Below, in pieces: positions 1-6,618 of a stretch of 8,957 nucleotides of DNA. The notes below the pieces were generated by a model that saw only the letters and a list, made by a program, of their open reading frames with translations, made no database searches and had not been told where the DNA came from. The stretch is taken from contig CADCWC010000157.1 in the NCBI GenBank assembly GCA_902806305.1, positions 1 to 8,957 on the forward strand, read 5' to 3'. Position numbers and translations under genes: made by a program. The DNA comes from an uncultured Thermoleophilia bacterium. GTDB lineage: Bacteria > Actinomycetota > Thermoleophilia > Gaiellales > F1-60-MAGs149. Each line of letters begins with the position of its first letter. Position 1 is the first letter of the stretch.

Positions 1-48
1 CTGATCGGCCGGGACGATCATGACCTCGGCGCTCGTCGCATCGGCCAT
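1..48 (-). CDS. Probable gene start, partial, running off the left edge; unknown product
   Basis: Read on the minus strand, an ATG at 48-46 opens 16 uninterrupted codons to the window edge, giving MADATSAEVMIVPADQ. Six bases upstream of this ATG lies TACGCT (minus strand, 60-55), the same TANNNT-plus-6 arrangement seen before three plus-strand genes here, which would make it a leaderless transcript. Codon third positions are mostly G or C. The fragment is too short to assign a family. It would be transcribed divergently from the His-rich protein gene at 205. What is seen is only an open frame with a plausible promoter; that it is a gene is inference. Confidence 0.45.
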   Translation of the reverse strand, partial: MADATSAEVMIVPADQ

Positions 49-54
49 GCGGAC

Positions 55-60
55 AGCGTA
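55..60 (-). promoter_or_regulatory. Leaderless-type -10 element for the left-edge gene
   Basis: TACGCT on the minus strand matches TANNNT and ends 6 bases before the ATG at 48. This is the spacing expected when transcription starts at or next to the start codon. No convincing -35 hexamer is visible. Confidence 0.4.
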
Positions 61-204
61 CTGCGCGACGTACGATGGATCTTCGAGCGGCGGTCGACAC
101 AGGAGGCCCGCACCTCGCAGTCACTCCTAGCCTGACGCACAGCCGTTTCACAACCTCGTGCGGTCCACTTCGACCGAGGACGTCGACGAGGATCGGAGAC
201 CTGG

Positions 205-897
205 ATGCAGGGGCGGATGAGACGGGCGCTGGCGGGCGGCGCCATCGTGGTGGCGACGGTGGCCGGCGCGGGAGCGGCCGTGGCGGCGGGCGTGAGGCTC
301 GGCTCGCCGCAGGAGGAGTCGAAGGCCATCGTCACCGACGCCGCCGGTCGCCTCGGGGTCGAGCCGAGCGAGCTCGAGGAGGCCCTGGAGCAGGCGTACG
401 CGGCGCGCGTCGACGCGGCGGTCGCCGCGGGCGAGCTGACGCAGGAACAGGGAGCCGAGCTGAAGCGCCGGATCGCGGTCGGCGAGGTCCCGCTGCTCGG
501 CGCGCCCGGCCGCGGCCGGCACGGTCACCACGGTGGCCGGCATCACCTCGGGACGAAGCAGGCGGCTGCCGCCTACCTGGGTCTGACCGAGGCGCAGCTG
601 CGGCAGCAGCTCTTCGCCGGCAGGACGCTCGCCCAGATCGCGCAGGAGAAGGGCAAGACGGTCGCGGGGCTGACGGAGGCGATGACGGCCGCCGCGAGGA
701 AGGCGCTCGCCGAGGCCGTGGCGGCAGGCCGGCTGACGAAGGAGCGGCAGGCCGAGATCCTGGCCGACCTGCCCGCGCGGATCGCCGCGCAGATCGACGG
801 CACCGGCCGGCGCGGGCGGCACCGCCACGACGACGACCCGGCGAAGGCCCCGGCGGCCGCCCCGACGGACGTCGAACCGGCGAGCGCGACGCTCTGA
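205..897 (+). CDS. Secreted/anchored His-rich protein with two related helical repeats
   Basis: 230 residues. The N-terminus (about 1-30) has basic residues, then an Ala/Val/Gly-rich hydrophobic stretch ending in AVAAG, so it is a signal peptide or single anchor. Two helical segments follow that resemble each other: about 38-95 (ending in AAVAAGELTQEQGAELKRR) and about 118-195 (containing YLGLTEAQLRQQL, LAQIAQEKGKTVAGL and EAVAAGRLTKERQAEIL). Similar segments are known in uncharacterised exported proteins of Actinobacteria and Firmicutes. A His/Gly/Arg stretch (GRGRHGHHGGRHH, about 105-117) joins the repeats, and a second RHRHDDD cluster precedes a Pro/Ala-rich tail; these could bind metal. 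ATG 205 is preferred over ATG 217 because GGAG lies 6 bases before it. The gene is followed by a strong hairpin and then a two-component system, so it may be a target or partner of that system. Function is unknown. Confidence 0.85.
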   Translation: MQGRMRRALAGGAIVVATVAGAGAAVAAGVRLGSPQEESKAIVTDAAGRLGVEPSELEEALEQAYAARVDAAVAAGELTQEQGAELKRRIAVGEVPLLGAPGRGRHGHHGGRHHLGTKQAAAAYLGLTEAQLRQQLFAGRTLAQIAQEKGKTVAGLTEAMTAAARKALAEAVAAGRLTKERQAEILADLPARIAAQIDGTGRRGRHRHDDDPAKAPAAAPTDVEPASATL

Positions 898-922
898 GCC
901 CAGTGAGCCTCCGCCGCGGACG

Positions 923-959
923 GGCGTCCCTCGACCGGTGCCACCGGTCGGGGGACGTC
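923..959 (+). terminator. Long GC-rich stem-loop after the His-rich protein gene
   Basis: Bases 923-939 pair with 943-959 around a 3-base loop (GCC). This gives 17 paired positions, all Watson-Crick except two G-U wobbles. It lies 26 bases after the stop at 897 and 50 bases before the next -10 element. No T-tract follows, so it would be a U-less terminator of the kind suggested for high-GC actinobacteria, or an mRNA-stabilising 3' hairpin. Confidence 0.6.
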
Positions 960-1009
960 GGCGTGCCTCCGCCCCGGAGCGTGCCCGGGCTCCGACGGAG
1001 TCGGACCGG

Positions 1010-1015
1010 TACGGT
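1010..1015 (+). promoter_or_regulatory. Leaderless-type -10 element for the response regulator
   Basis: TACGGT fits TANNNT and is separated by 6 bases (GCAGCC) from ATG 1022. No Shine-Dalgarno sequence lies before that ATG, which fits leaderless initiation. The -35 region is not recognisable. Confidence 0.45.
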
Positions 1016-1021
1016 GCAGCC

Positions 1022-1771
1022 ATGACGGCCCAGGGACGGACGGCGCCCGGCGACGAGCGAGGACCGCAGGCGGGCGGCGGGACGAAGCCCGCGCCGCGCG
1101 TCCTGGTCGTCGACGACGAGGACAGCATCAGCACCCTCGTCTCGACGGTCCTGCGCTACGAGGGCTTCGTCGTCGAGACCGCCGCCGAAGGACGCGCGGC
1201 ACTGTCGGTGGCGGAGACGTTCCACCCGGATCTCGTCGTGCTCGACGTGATGCTGCCCGACCTGGACGGCTTCGAGGTCCAGCGCCGCCTGGCCGGCCGC
1301 GAGGGCCGCGTCCCCGTCATCTTCCTGACCGCGCGCGGCGCCACCGAGGACCGTGTGCACGGCCTGACGCTCGGCGCCGACGACTACATCGCCAAGCCGT
1401 TCAGCCTGGAGGAGCTGGTCGCCCGGGTCCGGGCGGTGCTCCGCCGCACGCAGGGCGAGCGCGACGCGTCGACGCTCACGTTCGCCGACCTCGAGCTCGA
1501 CGACGAGCGCCGTGAGGTGCGCCGCGCGGGCGAGCTCGTCAACCTCACCCCGACCGAGTTCAACCTGCTCCGCTACCTGCTCGCGAACGCGGGCCGCGTG
1601 CTCTCGAAGGCGCAGATCCTCGATCATGTCTGGCGGTACGACTTCGGCGGCGACGGCAACGTGGTGGAGACCTACATCAGCTACCTCCGCCGGAAGGTCG
1701 ACCGGGTCGACCCGCCGCTGATCCACACCGTCCGCGGCTTCGGGTACACGCTCCGCCTGCCCCGTGCGTGA
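1022..1771 (+). CDS. OmpR/PhoB-family two-component response regulator
   Basis: 249 residues, a usual length for this family. The N-terminal receiver domain (about 26-140) has the acidic cluster D31/D32/E33, the phosphoacceptor D75 in LVVLDVMLPD, T103 in FLTARGA and K125 in AKPF, so every phosphorylation residue is present. The C-terminal winged-helix DNA-binding domain (about 152-247) contains LTPTEFNLLRYL, a recognition-helix segment around VVETYISYLRRK, and the closing wing motif HTVRGFGYTLR. The first 25 residues are a low-complexity Gly/Pro/Arg extension. The reading frame stays open further upstream, but ATG 1022 sits 6 bases after a TANNNT -10 and only a few residues before the receiver, so it is chosen. 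The stop codon overlaps the kinase start by 8 bases, implying co-transcription and coupled translation. It should act in the cytoplasm as a transcription factor for genes sensed by the partner kinase; targets are unknown. Confidence 0.96.
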   Translation: MTAQGRTAPGDERGPQAGGGTKPAPRVLVVDDEDSISTLVSTVLRYEGFVVETAAEGRAALSVAETFHPDLVVLDVMLPDLDGFEVQRRLAGREGRVPVIFLTARGATEDRVHGLTLGADDYIAKPFSLEELVARVRAVLRRTQGERDASTLTFADLELDDERREVRRAGELVNLTPTEFNLLRYLLANAGRVLSKAQILDHVWRYDFGGDGNVVETYISYLRRKVDRVDPPLIHTVRGFGYTLRLPRA

Positions 1772-3242
1772 CCGCTTCTCGCTCCGGGCGCGCCTGCTGA
1801 CGATCGCGCTGCTGCTCGTCGGGGTGGGTCTCGCCGGCGCCGGCACGGCCACGTACCACTACCTGCACCGGTTCCTCCTGGAGCGGGTCGACGAGCAGCT
1901 GCAGGCGGCGGAGCGGCCCGCCCTCGTGACACTCGCCGAGCAGCTCGAGCAGCGGGGACCCCGGCGCCGCGGCCTCCGGCTCGCCGGCTCCCTGCTGCCG
2001 CCCGACGCGCTCGTCGAGCTGCGCAGCGCGTCCGGTGAGGTGCTCGCCTCCTTCGTGATCGGTGAGGCGGGCAGCGTCGCGCCCACGCCCGCCTTCGCCG
2101 CGCCGCCGCCGGCGGGCTTCTCGACGCAGGCGCTGGCGGAGGCGTCCTCGCCCTACCGGGTGCTGGCCGTCTCCGCCGACGCGTTGCGGCGGCCCGGCGC
2201 ACCGCTCGTCCCGGGCGGATCGCTGGTGATGGCCGTGCCGCTCGCGGACGTCGAGGCCACGCTCGACCGGCTCGTCGTCATCGAGCTCGCGGTCGGCGCC
2301 GCCGCCCTCGCGGCCGTGGCCGCCCTGGCCTGGTGGCTCGTGCGGCTCGGCCTGCGCCCCCTGGCCCGGATCGAGGAGACGGCCGCCGCGATCGCGGCGG
2401 GCGACCTCAGCCGCCGTGTCGACGAGGCGGGGACGCGAACCGAGATCGGTCGGCTCGGCCGTGCCCTCAACGCGATGCTGACCCAGATCGAGCAGGCCTT
2501 CGCCGAGCGCCGGGCGGCCGAGACCCGCCTGCGCCGCTTCGTCGCGGACGCCTCGCACGAGCTCCGCACGCCGCTGACCTCCGTGCGGGGCTACGCCGAG
2601 CTGTTCCGCCGCGGCGCCGCGTCACGGCCCGCCGACCTCGAGCACGCGATGGCGCGCATCGAGTCCGAGGCCGACCGGATGGGCGTGCTCGTCGACGACC
2701 TGCTGCTCCTGGCCCGGCTCGACCAGGGTCGGCCCGTGGACCGCGAGCCGGTCGACCTCGCGGCCCTGGCCGCCGACCTCACCGCCGACGTCCGGGCGGC
2801 GGATCCCGAGCGGCCGATCACCCTCCGCGGGAACGGATCCGTGGTCGTGACGGGCGACGAGCCGAGGCTCCGACAGGTCGTGCTGAACCTGCTGACGAAC
2901 GCGCGGGTCCACACGCCGTCCCGGACGCCGATCACGGTCGAGGTCGGGACGGCGGACGGCATGGGCGTGCTCCGGGTCGCCGACGAGGGCCCCGGCATCG
3001 ATCCCGAGCACCGCGACCGCATCTTCGAGCGGTTCTTCCGCGCCGACCCGTCGCGGGCCCGGGCGAGCGGCGGCACCGGTCTCGGCCTGTCGATCGTCGC
3101 AGCGCTCGTGCAGGCGCACGGCGGTCGCGTCGGCGTGACGTCCGAGCCGGGGCGCGGCGCGACCTTCACCGTGGCGCTGCCGCTCCACGCGTCGGACCCG
3201 TCGGGCGATCGGCCGGCGGCGACCGGGGCGGCGCGCGTCTGA
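1764..3242 (+). CDS. Two-TM sensor histidine kinase (HAMP-HisKA-HATPase)
   Basis: 492 residues starting at GTG 1764, inside the last codons of the response regulator. TM1 lies at about 11-33 and TM2 at about 170-192. They bracket a roughly 135-residue extracytoplasmic region that matches no sensor fold I recognise and has an Ala/Pro-rich middle. A HAMP linker (about 192-245) leads to the dimerisation and phosphoacceptor domain with H265 in DASHELRTPL. The ATPase domain has an N box ending at N379 (LNLLTNA), G1 at 407-411 (DEGPG), an F box (IFERFFRAD) and G2 at 437-441 (GTGLG). All catalytic motifs are intact, so autophosphorylation and transfer to D75 of the preceding regulator is the expected chemistry. 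The layout is that of EnvZ/BaeS/TcrY-type kinases. The stimulus is unknown; the nearby His-rich exported protein makes envelope or metal stress a guess only. Confidence 0.96.
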   Translation: MRDRFSLRARLLTIALLLVGVGLAGAGTATYHYLHRFLLERVDEQLQAAERPALVTLAEQLEQRGPRRRGLRLAGSLLPPDALVELRSASGEVLASFVIGEAGSVAPTPAFAAPPPAGFSTQALAEASSPYRVLAVSADALRRPGAPLVPGGSLVMAVPLADVEATLDRLVVIELAVGAAALAAVAALAWWLVRLGLRPLARIEETAAAIAAGDLSRRVDEAGTRTEIGRLGRALNAMLTQIEQAFAERRAAETRLRRFVADASHELRTPLTSVRGYAELFRRGAASRPADLEHAMARIESEADRMGVLVDDLLLLARLDQGRPVDREPVDLAALAADLTADVRAADPERPITLRGNGSVVVTGDEPRLRQVVLNLLTNARVHTPSRTPITVEVGTADGMGVLRVADEGPGIDPEHRDRIFERFFRADPSRARASGGTGLGLSIVAALVQAHGGRVGVTSEPGRGATFTVALPLHASDPSGDRPAATGAARV

Positions 3243-3287
3243 GGGCGACGGCCGGCGTGTTACGGTCGCACAAACTTCGACGGATTC

Positions 3288-3318
3288 GTGACGTATCAAG
3301 GTCTGAGCGTGCTACAAG
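3288..3318 (+). promoter_or_regulatory. Candidate promoter for the small basic protein
   Basis: An extended -10, TGCTACAAG (3310-3318), lies in a locally A/T-richer leader. A possible -35, GTGACG (3288-3293, four of six matches to TTGACA), sits 19 bases upstream, longer than ideal. A start near 3325 would leave a leader of about 30 bases carrying the Shine-Dalgarno sequence at 3343. Confidence 0.35.
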
Positions 3319-3342
3319 GATGGTGTGCGCCCGTATTCGACC

Positions 3343-3348
3343 AAGGAG
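3343..3348 (+). promoter_or_regulatory. Strong Shine-Dalgarno deciding the small ORF start
   Basis: AAGGAG lies 5 bases before ATG 3354. It is the best ribosome binding site on the plus strand of this window and favours 3354 over the in-frame GTG at 3288. Confidence 0.7.
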
Positions 3349-3353
3349 CCGTC

Positions 3354-3500
3354 ATGACCAGTGAAGCCTTTCGCCGCAGGCACCTGAACACGCTCGAGCC
3401 GGACTACGAGACGCTCGACCTCGAACTCGAACGGCTGGAGCGGACCCGGCGCCGCGCCGCCCGCCGCGCGCGGATCCGGGCCCTCTTCCGCCGGGCCTGA
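3354..3500 (+). CDS. Small highly basic hypothetical protein (48 aa)
   Basis: 48 residues. The first half (MTSEAFRRRHLNTLEPDYET) is mixed, the middle (LDLELERLER) is an amphipathic, heptad-like helix, and the tail (TRRRAARRARIRALFRRA) is almost all Arg, Ala and hydrophobic residues. There is no signal peptide or transmembrane segment. The frame is open back to GTG 3288, but the AAGGAG site fixes ATG 3354. It lies 111 bases after the kinase stop and 74 bases before the AraC gene, on the same strand, with what looks like its own promoter. I do not recognise the family. The composition suggests a nucleic-acid-binding or membrane-surface helix, but this is only inference. A chance ORF is possible, yet the start context and helix pattern argue that it is real. 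Confidence 0.7.
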   Translation: MTSEAFRRRHLNTLEPDYETLDLELERLERTRRRAARRARIRALFRRA

Positions 3501-3518
3501 TTCGCCCGGTCGCCGCGT

Positions 3519-3538
3519 CCGACGTCGCGCCACGTCGG
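3519..3538 (+). other. Short inverted repeat between the small ORF and the AraC gene
   Basis: CCGACGT (3519-3525) and ACGTCGG (3532-3538) are perfect 7-bp arms around a 6-base spacer. It could be a weak terminator for the small ORF or a regulator site next to the proposed -35 of the AraC gene; the sequence does not decide. Confidence 0.3.
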
Positions 3539-3568
3539 TCGACGGCGAGCGGCGCACCGCGGTAGGGT
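3539..3568 (+). promoter_or_regulatory. Promoter of the AraC-family gene, leaderless type
   Basis: A -35-like TCGACG (3539-3544, four of six matches to TTGACA), an 18-base spacer and -10 TAGGGT (3563-3568) lie just before GTG 3575, leaving 6 bases between. No good Shine-Dalgarno sequence is present. Confidence 0.5.
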
Positions 3569-3574
3569 CGTGAC

Positions 3575-4474
3575 GTGCGCACCCGCGTCGCGCGCCACGC
3601 CTCGTCGCTCGGCAGCTGGGAGATGGTCTCCCGCGAGCCGCACGCCGCGCTGCGGCCGCACGTGGTCGGCTACTGCGGGTACACGGAGCGGACCGTCGCG
3701 CCGCTGCGCCGCCGCGAATCGGCGTCGACGCACGTCACGCTGATCATCAGCTTCGGCCCCTCGATCGACGTCCTCGACGACACGGGACGCGCCCGACCGC
3801 ACGTCTCGTTCGTGGCCGGTCCGGACGACAGCTGGGCGGTGACCGAGCACGCCGGCCTCCAGGCGGGCGTCGACGTGAAGCTCAGCCCGCTCGGCGCGAG
3901 CACGATCCTCGGCGTCCCCACCGGTCAGCTCGCCCGCCAGGTCGTCGAGCTCGACGCGGTGCTCGGCCGGGTCGCGGACACGTTGACGGACCAGCTCGCC
4001 GAGGCGCCCGACTGGACGGGCCGCTTCGCCGCCCTCGACGCGTTCCTCGGCCGGCGCCTGGCGGCCGGACGGCGGCCGCCGGCGACGGTGACCCGGGCCT
4101 GGGAGCGTCTGGAGGAGACGCACGGCCGCCTACGCATGGACGCGCTGGCCCGGGAGCTCGGGTGCAGCCCCCGGTTCCTGACCTCGCGCTTCGCCGAGAC
4201 CGTCGGCCTGGCCCCCAAGACGGCGGCCCGCGTCCTGCGCTTCCGACGGGCCGTCGGCCTGCTCGGTGACGACGACGGCACGGGCCTGGCCGAGGTCGCC
4301 GCGCGCTGCGGCTACGCCGACCAGTCGCACCTGAGTCGCGACGTCCGCGCGTTCGCGGGCTGCGCGCCCGCCGCGCTCCTGCGCCATCGCCTGCCGGACG
4401 GCGGCGGGCTCGCCGACGCCGGCGCGGCCGTGCCGAAACGTCCAAGACGGGCCCGGACCGCCGCCCTAGGCTGA
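3575..4474 (+). CDS. AraC-family transcriptional regulator
   Basis: 299 residues. The C-terminal AraC/XylS DNA-binding domain (about 180-272) has two helix-turn-helix units: LRMDALARELGCSPRFLTSRF, with spacing typical of the first, and LAEVAARCGYADQSHLSRDV, whose AxxxGYxDQSHxxR pattern is the family hallmark. The N-terminal part (about 20-150, from EPHAALRPHVVGYCGY to the STILGVPTGQLA region) resembles the effector or oligomerisation domain (DUF6597-like) of the large AraC group often found beside VOC proteins. GTG 3575 is chosen because a TANNNT -10 ends 6 bases before it; ATG 3623 (codon 17) is an alternative that would still keep the whole N-terminal domain. A VOC gene starts 6 bases after its stop on the same strand, and that gene is a plausible target. 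The effector is unknown. Confidence 0.93.
   Translation: MRTRVARHASSLGSWEMVSREPHAALRPHVVGYCGYTERTVAPLRRRESASTHVTLIISFGPSIDVLDDTGRARPHVSFVAGPDDSWAVTEHAGLQAGVDVKLSPLGASTILGVPTGQLARQVVELDAVLGRVADTLTDQLAEAPDWTGRFAALDAFLGRRLAAGRRPPATVTRAWERLEETHGRLRMDALARELGCSPRFLTSRFAETVGLAPKTAARVLRFRRAVGLLGDDDGTGLAEVAARCGYADQSHLSRDVRAFAGCAPAALLRHRLPDGGGLADAGAAVPKRPRRARTAALG
4467..4472 (+). promoter_or_regulatory. Leaderless-type -10 element for the VOC gene
   Basis: TAGGCT overlaps the last codons of the AraC gene and ends 7 bases before ATG 4480. The VOC gene may therefore have its own start in addition to readthrough from AraC. A -35 is not clear. Confidence 0.35.
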
Positions 4475-4479
4475 CGGCC

Positions 4480-4863
4480 ATGAGCGATCTGATCCCCACC
4501 TTCCGCTCCCGGGACGCGCGGGCGGCCGTCGACTTCCTCTGCGCCGCGTTCGGCTTCGAGCCCCACGCCGTCCACGAGGGCCCGGGCGGCACGATCGCGC
4601 ACGCGGAGCTGCGCCTCGGCGACGACCTGATCATGCTCGGCTCCCTGCCAGGCCCCGACGACGACGACCGGCTCGGCCTGCGCGCCGGTGGCGGGTCGGT
4701 CTACGTCGTCGTCGACGACGACGTCGACGGCCATCACGCCCGCGCCGTCGCCGCGGGCGCCGAGACGGTCCTGCCACCGCGCGACACGGACTACGGCAGC
4801 CGCGAGTACACCGTCCGGGACCCCGACGGCAACCTCTGGAGCGTCGGCACGTACCGCCCGTGA
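4480..4863 (+). CDS. VOC (glyoxalase/bleomycin-resistance fold) family protein
   Basis: 127 residues, the normal size for a single-domain pair of beta-alpha-beta-beta-beta units. The first unit covers about 1-60 (IPTFRSRDARAAVDFLCAAF, then AHAELRLGDDLIML). The second covers about 70-127 (VYVVVDDDVDGHHARAVAAG, then GSREYTVRDPDGNLW and the closing SVGTYRP). The closing YGSREYxVRDPDGNLW stretch is characteristic of a common bacterial VOC group. The first strand lacks the His that ligates metal in glyoxalase I, so lyase activity cannot be assumed. Roles in the superfamily range from lyase and dioxygenase to drug sequestration. It directly follows an AraC regulator, a frequent pairing. ATG 4480 starts 6 bases after the AraC stop. 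Substrate is unknown. Confidence 0.92.
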   Translation: MSDLIPTFRSRDARAAVDFLCAAFGFEPHAVHEGPGGTIAHAELRLGDDLIMLGSLPGPDDDDRLGLRAGGGSVYVVVDDDVDGHHARAVAAGAETVLPPRDTDYGSREYTVRDPDGNLWSVGTYRP

Positions 4864-4909
4864 GCGGGTGCCTCGCGGCCGTCCCCTGCGGGCCGGCATC
4901 CTGCCCCTC

Positions 4910-5809
4910 GTGACCGGCGAGCTCGCCATCCGCCTCCGCGGCGTCGTCAAGCGCTACGGGGCCATCACGGCCGTCGACGGGCTGGACCTCGACGTGCCGG
5001 AAGGCACGTGCGTCGGACTGCTCGGTCCGAACGGCGCCGGCAAGTCCACGACGATGCGGATGCTGACGGCGCAGACGATCGCCGACGAAGGCGAGCTCGA
5101 GGTGCTCGGACACCGACTTCCGGGCGACTCGAAGGCGGCCCGCGCCCAGAGCGGCGTCGTCCCGCAGCTCGACAACCTCGACGTCACGCTGACCGTCGAG
5201 CAGAACCTGCGCGTGTTCACCTACCTCTACCGGATCGGCAAGCAGGACCGGCAGGCGGCGATCGAGCGCGCGCTCGGGGTCGCCAACCTGCGTGACCGAC
5301 GCGACACCCGCGTCGACCGGCTCTCGGGCGGCATGCGCCGACGCCTCCTGATCGCGCGCGCGCTCGTCCACCGGCCGCGACTCGTGCTGCTCGACGAGCC
5401 GACGGTCGGCCTCGATCCCCAGGTGCGGCAGGAGCTCTGGGCGCTGATCGACGCGCTGCGCGCCGAGGGCACGACGATCCTGATGTCGACGCACTACATC
5501 GAGGAGGCCGCGCGCCTGGCGGACACGGTGCTGATCATGGCCCACGGCCGGGCGGTCGCCTCCGGTCCCCCCGCGAAGCTCGTGGCCGAGCACGCGGGGC
5601 GCGAGGCCGTCGAGGTCTACGGCGCGCCCGGGGAGCTCGCGTCGATCGAGGCCGAGGCGATCGCAGCCGGCCTCCGGACCCGGCGCACGGGCACGAGCGT
5701 GTCACTGCTCGGCGTCGAGGGGGCGAACGGCGACACGCCGGCCGGCGAGCGGCGGCCGACGAACCTCGAGGACGTGTTCGTGCTGCTGACCGGCGAGGAG
5801 ATCTCCTGA
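4910..5809 (+). CDS. ABC exporter ATP-binding protein, NodI/DrrA-like
   Basis: 299 residues from GTG 4910. Walker A is GPNGAGKST (39-47), the Q-loop is Q86 in VVPQLDNLD, the signature is LSGGM (138-142), Walker B is LVLLDEP with D162/E163, and the switch His is H195 in STHYIEEA. All catalytic elements are present. The VVPQLDNLDVTLTVEQNL segment and the RQELWALIDAL region are especially close to NodI-type lipooligosaccharide exporters and related DrrA proteins. The C-terminal part (about 225-299) is the regulatory extension of this branch, with VEVYGAPGEL and the closing LEDVFVLLTGEEIS. An in-frame GTG at 4868 would add 14 residues; 4910 is preferred because it sits the usual few residues before the ABC core. 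Its stop overlaps the permease start by one base, so the two are translationally coupled. It powers export by the membrane partner; substrate is unknown. Confidence 0.95.
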   Translation: MTGELAIRLRGVVKRYGAITAVDGLDLDVPEGTCVGLLGPNGAGKSTTMRMLTAQTIADEGELEVLGHRLPGDSKAARAQSGVVPQLDNLDVTLTVEQNLRVFTYLYRIGKQDRQAAIERALGVANLRDRRDTRVDRLSGGMRRRLLIARALVHRPRLVLLDEPTVGLDPQVRQELWALIDALRAEGTTILMSTHYIEEAARLADTVLIMAHGRAVASGPPAKLVAEHAGREAVEVYGAPGELASIEAEAIAAGLRTRRTGTSVSLLGVEGANGDTPAGERRPTNLEDVFVLLTGEEIS

Positions 5810-6609
5810 TGGCCGCGCGAGCCGAACCGCGCCCGCGCCGCCTGGGCCGGCTCGAGCGGCCCGCCCTGCAGGGCGTCCTGATCCGCGAGTTCGTCAACTT
5901 CTCGTCCTACTGGCGCTCGACGACCTTCTCCTCGACGATCGACCCGACGATCTACCTGCTGGCCTTCGGGTTCGGCTTCGGCTCGCTCGTCTCGCAGGTC
6001 GGCGGCTACGACTACGTCGAGTTCGTCGGGACCGGGACGGTGGCCACCGCGGTGCTGTTCTCGAGCGCGTTCCCGGCCATGTTCGGGACCTTCATCAAGT
6101 ACAAGTTCCAGCGGACCTACGACGCCATCCTGGCCGCGCCCGTCGACACCGAGGAGCTCGTGACGGCCGAGGCGCTCTGGATCGCGACGCGCGCGGGCGT
6201 CTACGGCTCGGTGCCGATGCTGGTGGCGATCGTCTTCGGCCTCGACCCGTCGTGGGGGATGCTGACCGTGCCCTTCATCGGCTTCGTGGCCGGCTTCGGG
6301 TGGGCCTCGTTCGGGATCTGCATCGCCGGCTTCGCGTCGTCGATCGAGAACTTCAACTACGTCATCAGCGCCGTCCTCACGCCGCTCTTCCTGGTCGCGG
6401 GCACGTTCTTCCCGCTCGACGGGCTGCCGCGCTGGGCGCAGATCGCCGGGGCGTTCAACCCGCTGCACCACTGCGTCGAGCTCGTCCGCCACGCGGCGTT
6501 CGGCTGGGAGGGCGCGGCGGACCTCGGGCACCTCGCGGCCATCGTCGTCTTCGGGCTCGTGACGTGGCGCGTGGCGATCGTGGCGATGACCCGCAAGCTC
6601 GTCGACTGA
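5809..6609 (+). CDS. ABC-2 type membrane permease, NodJ/DrrB-like
   Basis: 266 residues. After a basic cytoplasmic N-terminus (1-40), about six hydrophobic segments are visible: near 46-62, 72-96, 124-150, 153-177, 185-204 and 243-260. KYKFQRTYDAILAAPVDTEEL (about 97-117, shared with NodJ-like proteins) is the conserved cytoplasmic loop and FFPLDGLPRWAQ (200-211) precedes the last conserved helix pair, with NPLHHCVELVRH (217-228) close behind; all are hallmarks of this permease group. ATG 5809 overlaps the TGA of the ATPase gene by one base, so subunits are probably made in step. With the ATPase it should form a dimer-of-dimers exporter in the cytoplasmic membrane. No nodulation genes are nearby, so the Nod resemblance describes the protein branch, not the substrate, which could be a lipid, glycan or small drug. 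Confidence 0.94.
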   Translation: MAARAEPRPRRLGRLERPALQGVLIREFVNFSSYWRSTTFSSTIDPTIYLLAFGFGFGSLVSQVGGYDYVEFVGTGTVATAVLFSSAFPAMFGTFIKYKFQRTYDAILAAPVDTEELVTAEALWIATRAGVYGSVPMLVAIVFGLDPSWGMLTVPFIGFVAGFGWASFGICIAGFASSIENFNYVISAVLTPLFLVAGTFFPLDGLPRWAQIAGAFNPLHHCVELVRHAAFGWEGAADLGHLAAIVVFGLVTWRVAIVAMTRKLVD

Positions 6610-6618
6610 GGCCCGCGC

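Noticed and set aside
332..1852. Long minus-strand open frames opposite the His-rich protein and response regulator
   Set aside because: They are mirror frames of strong plus-strand genes in very GC-rich DNA, where stop codons are rare; they show no recognisable domains and are dominated by Arg, Ala and Pro.
4703..4724. Perfect 22-bp palindrome inside the VOC gene
   Set aside because: It results from a run of three GTC (Val) and three GAC (Asp) codons in VVVDDD; GTC and GAC are reverse complements, so the coding sequence explains the symmetry.
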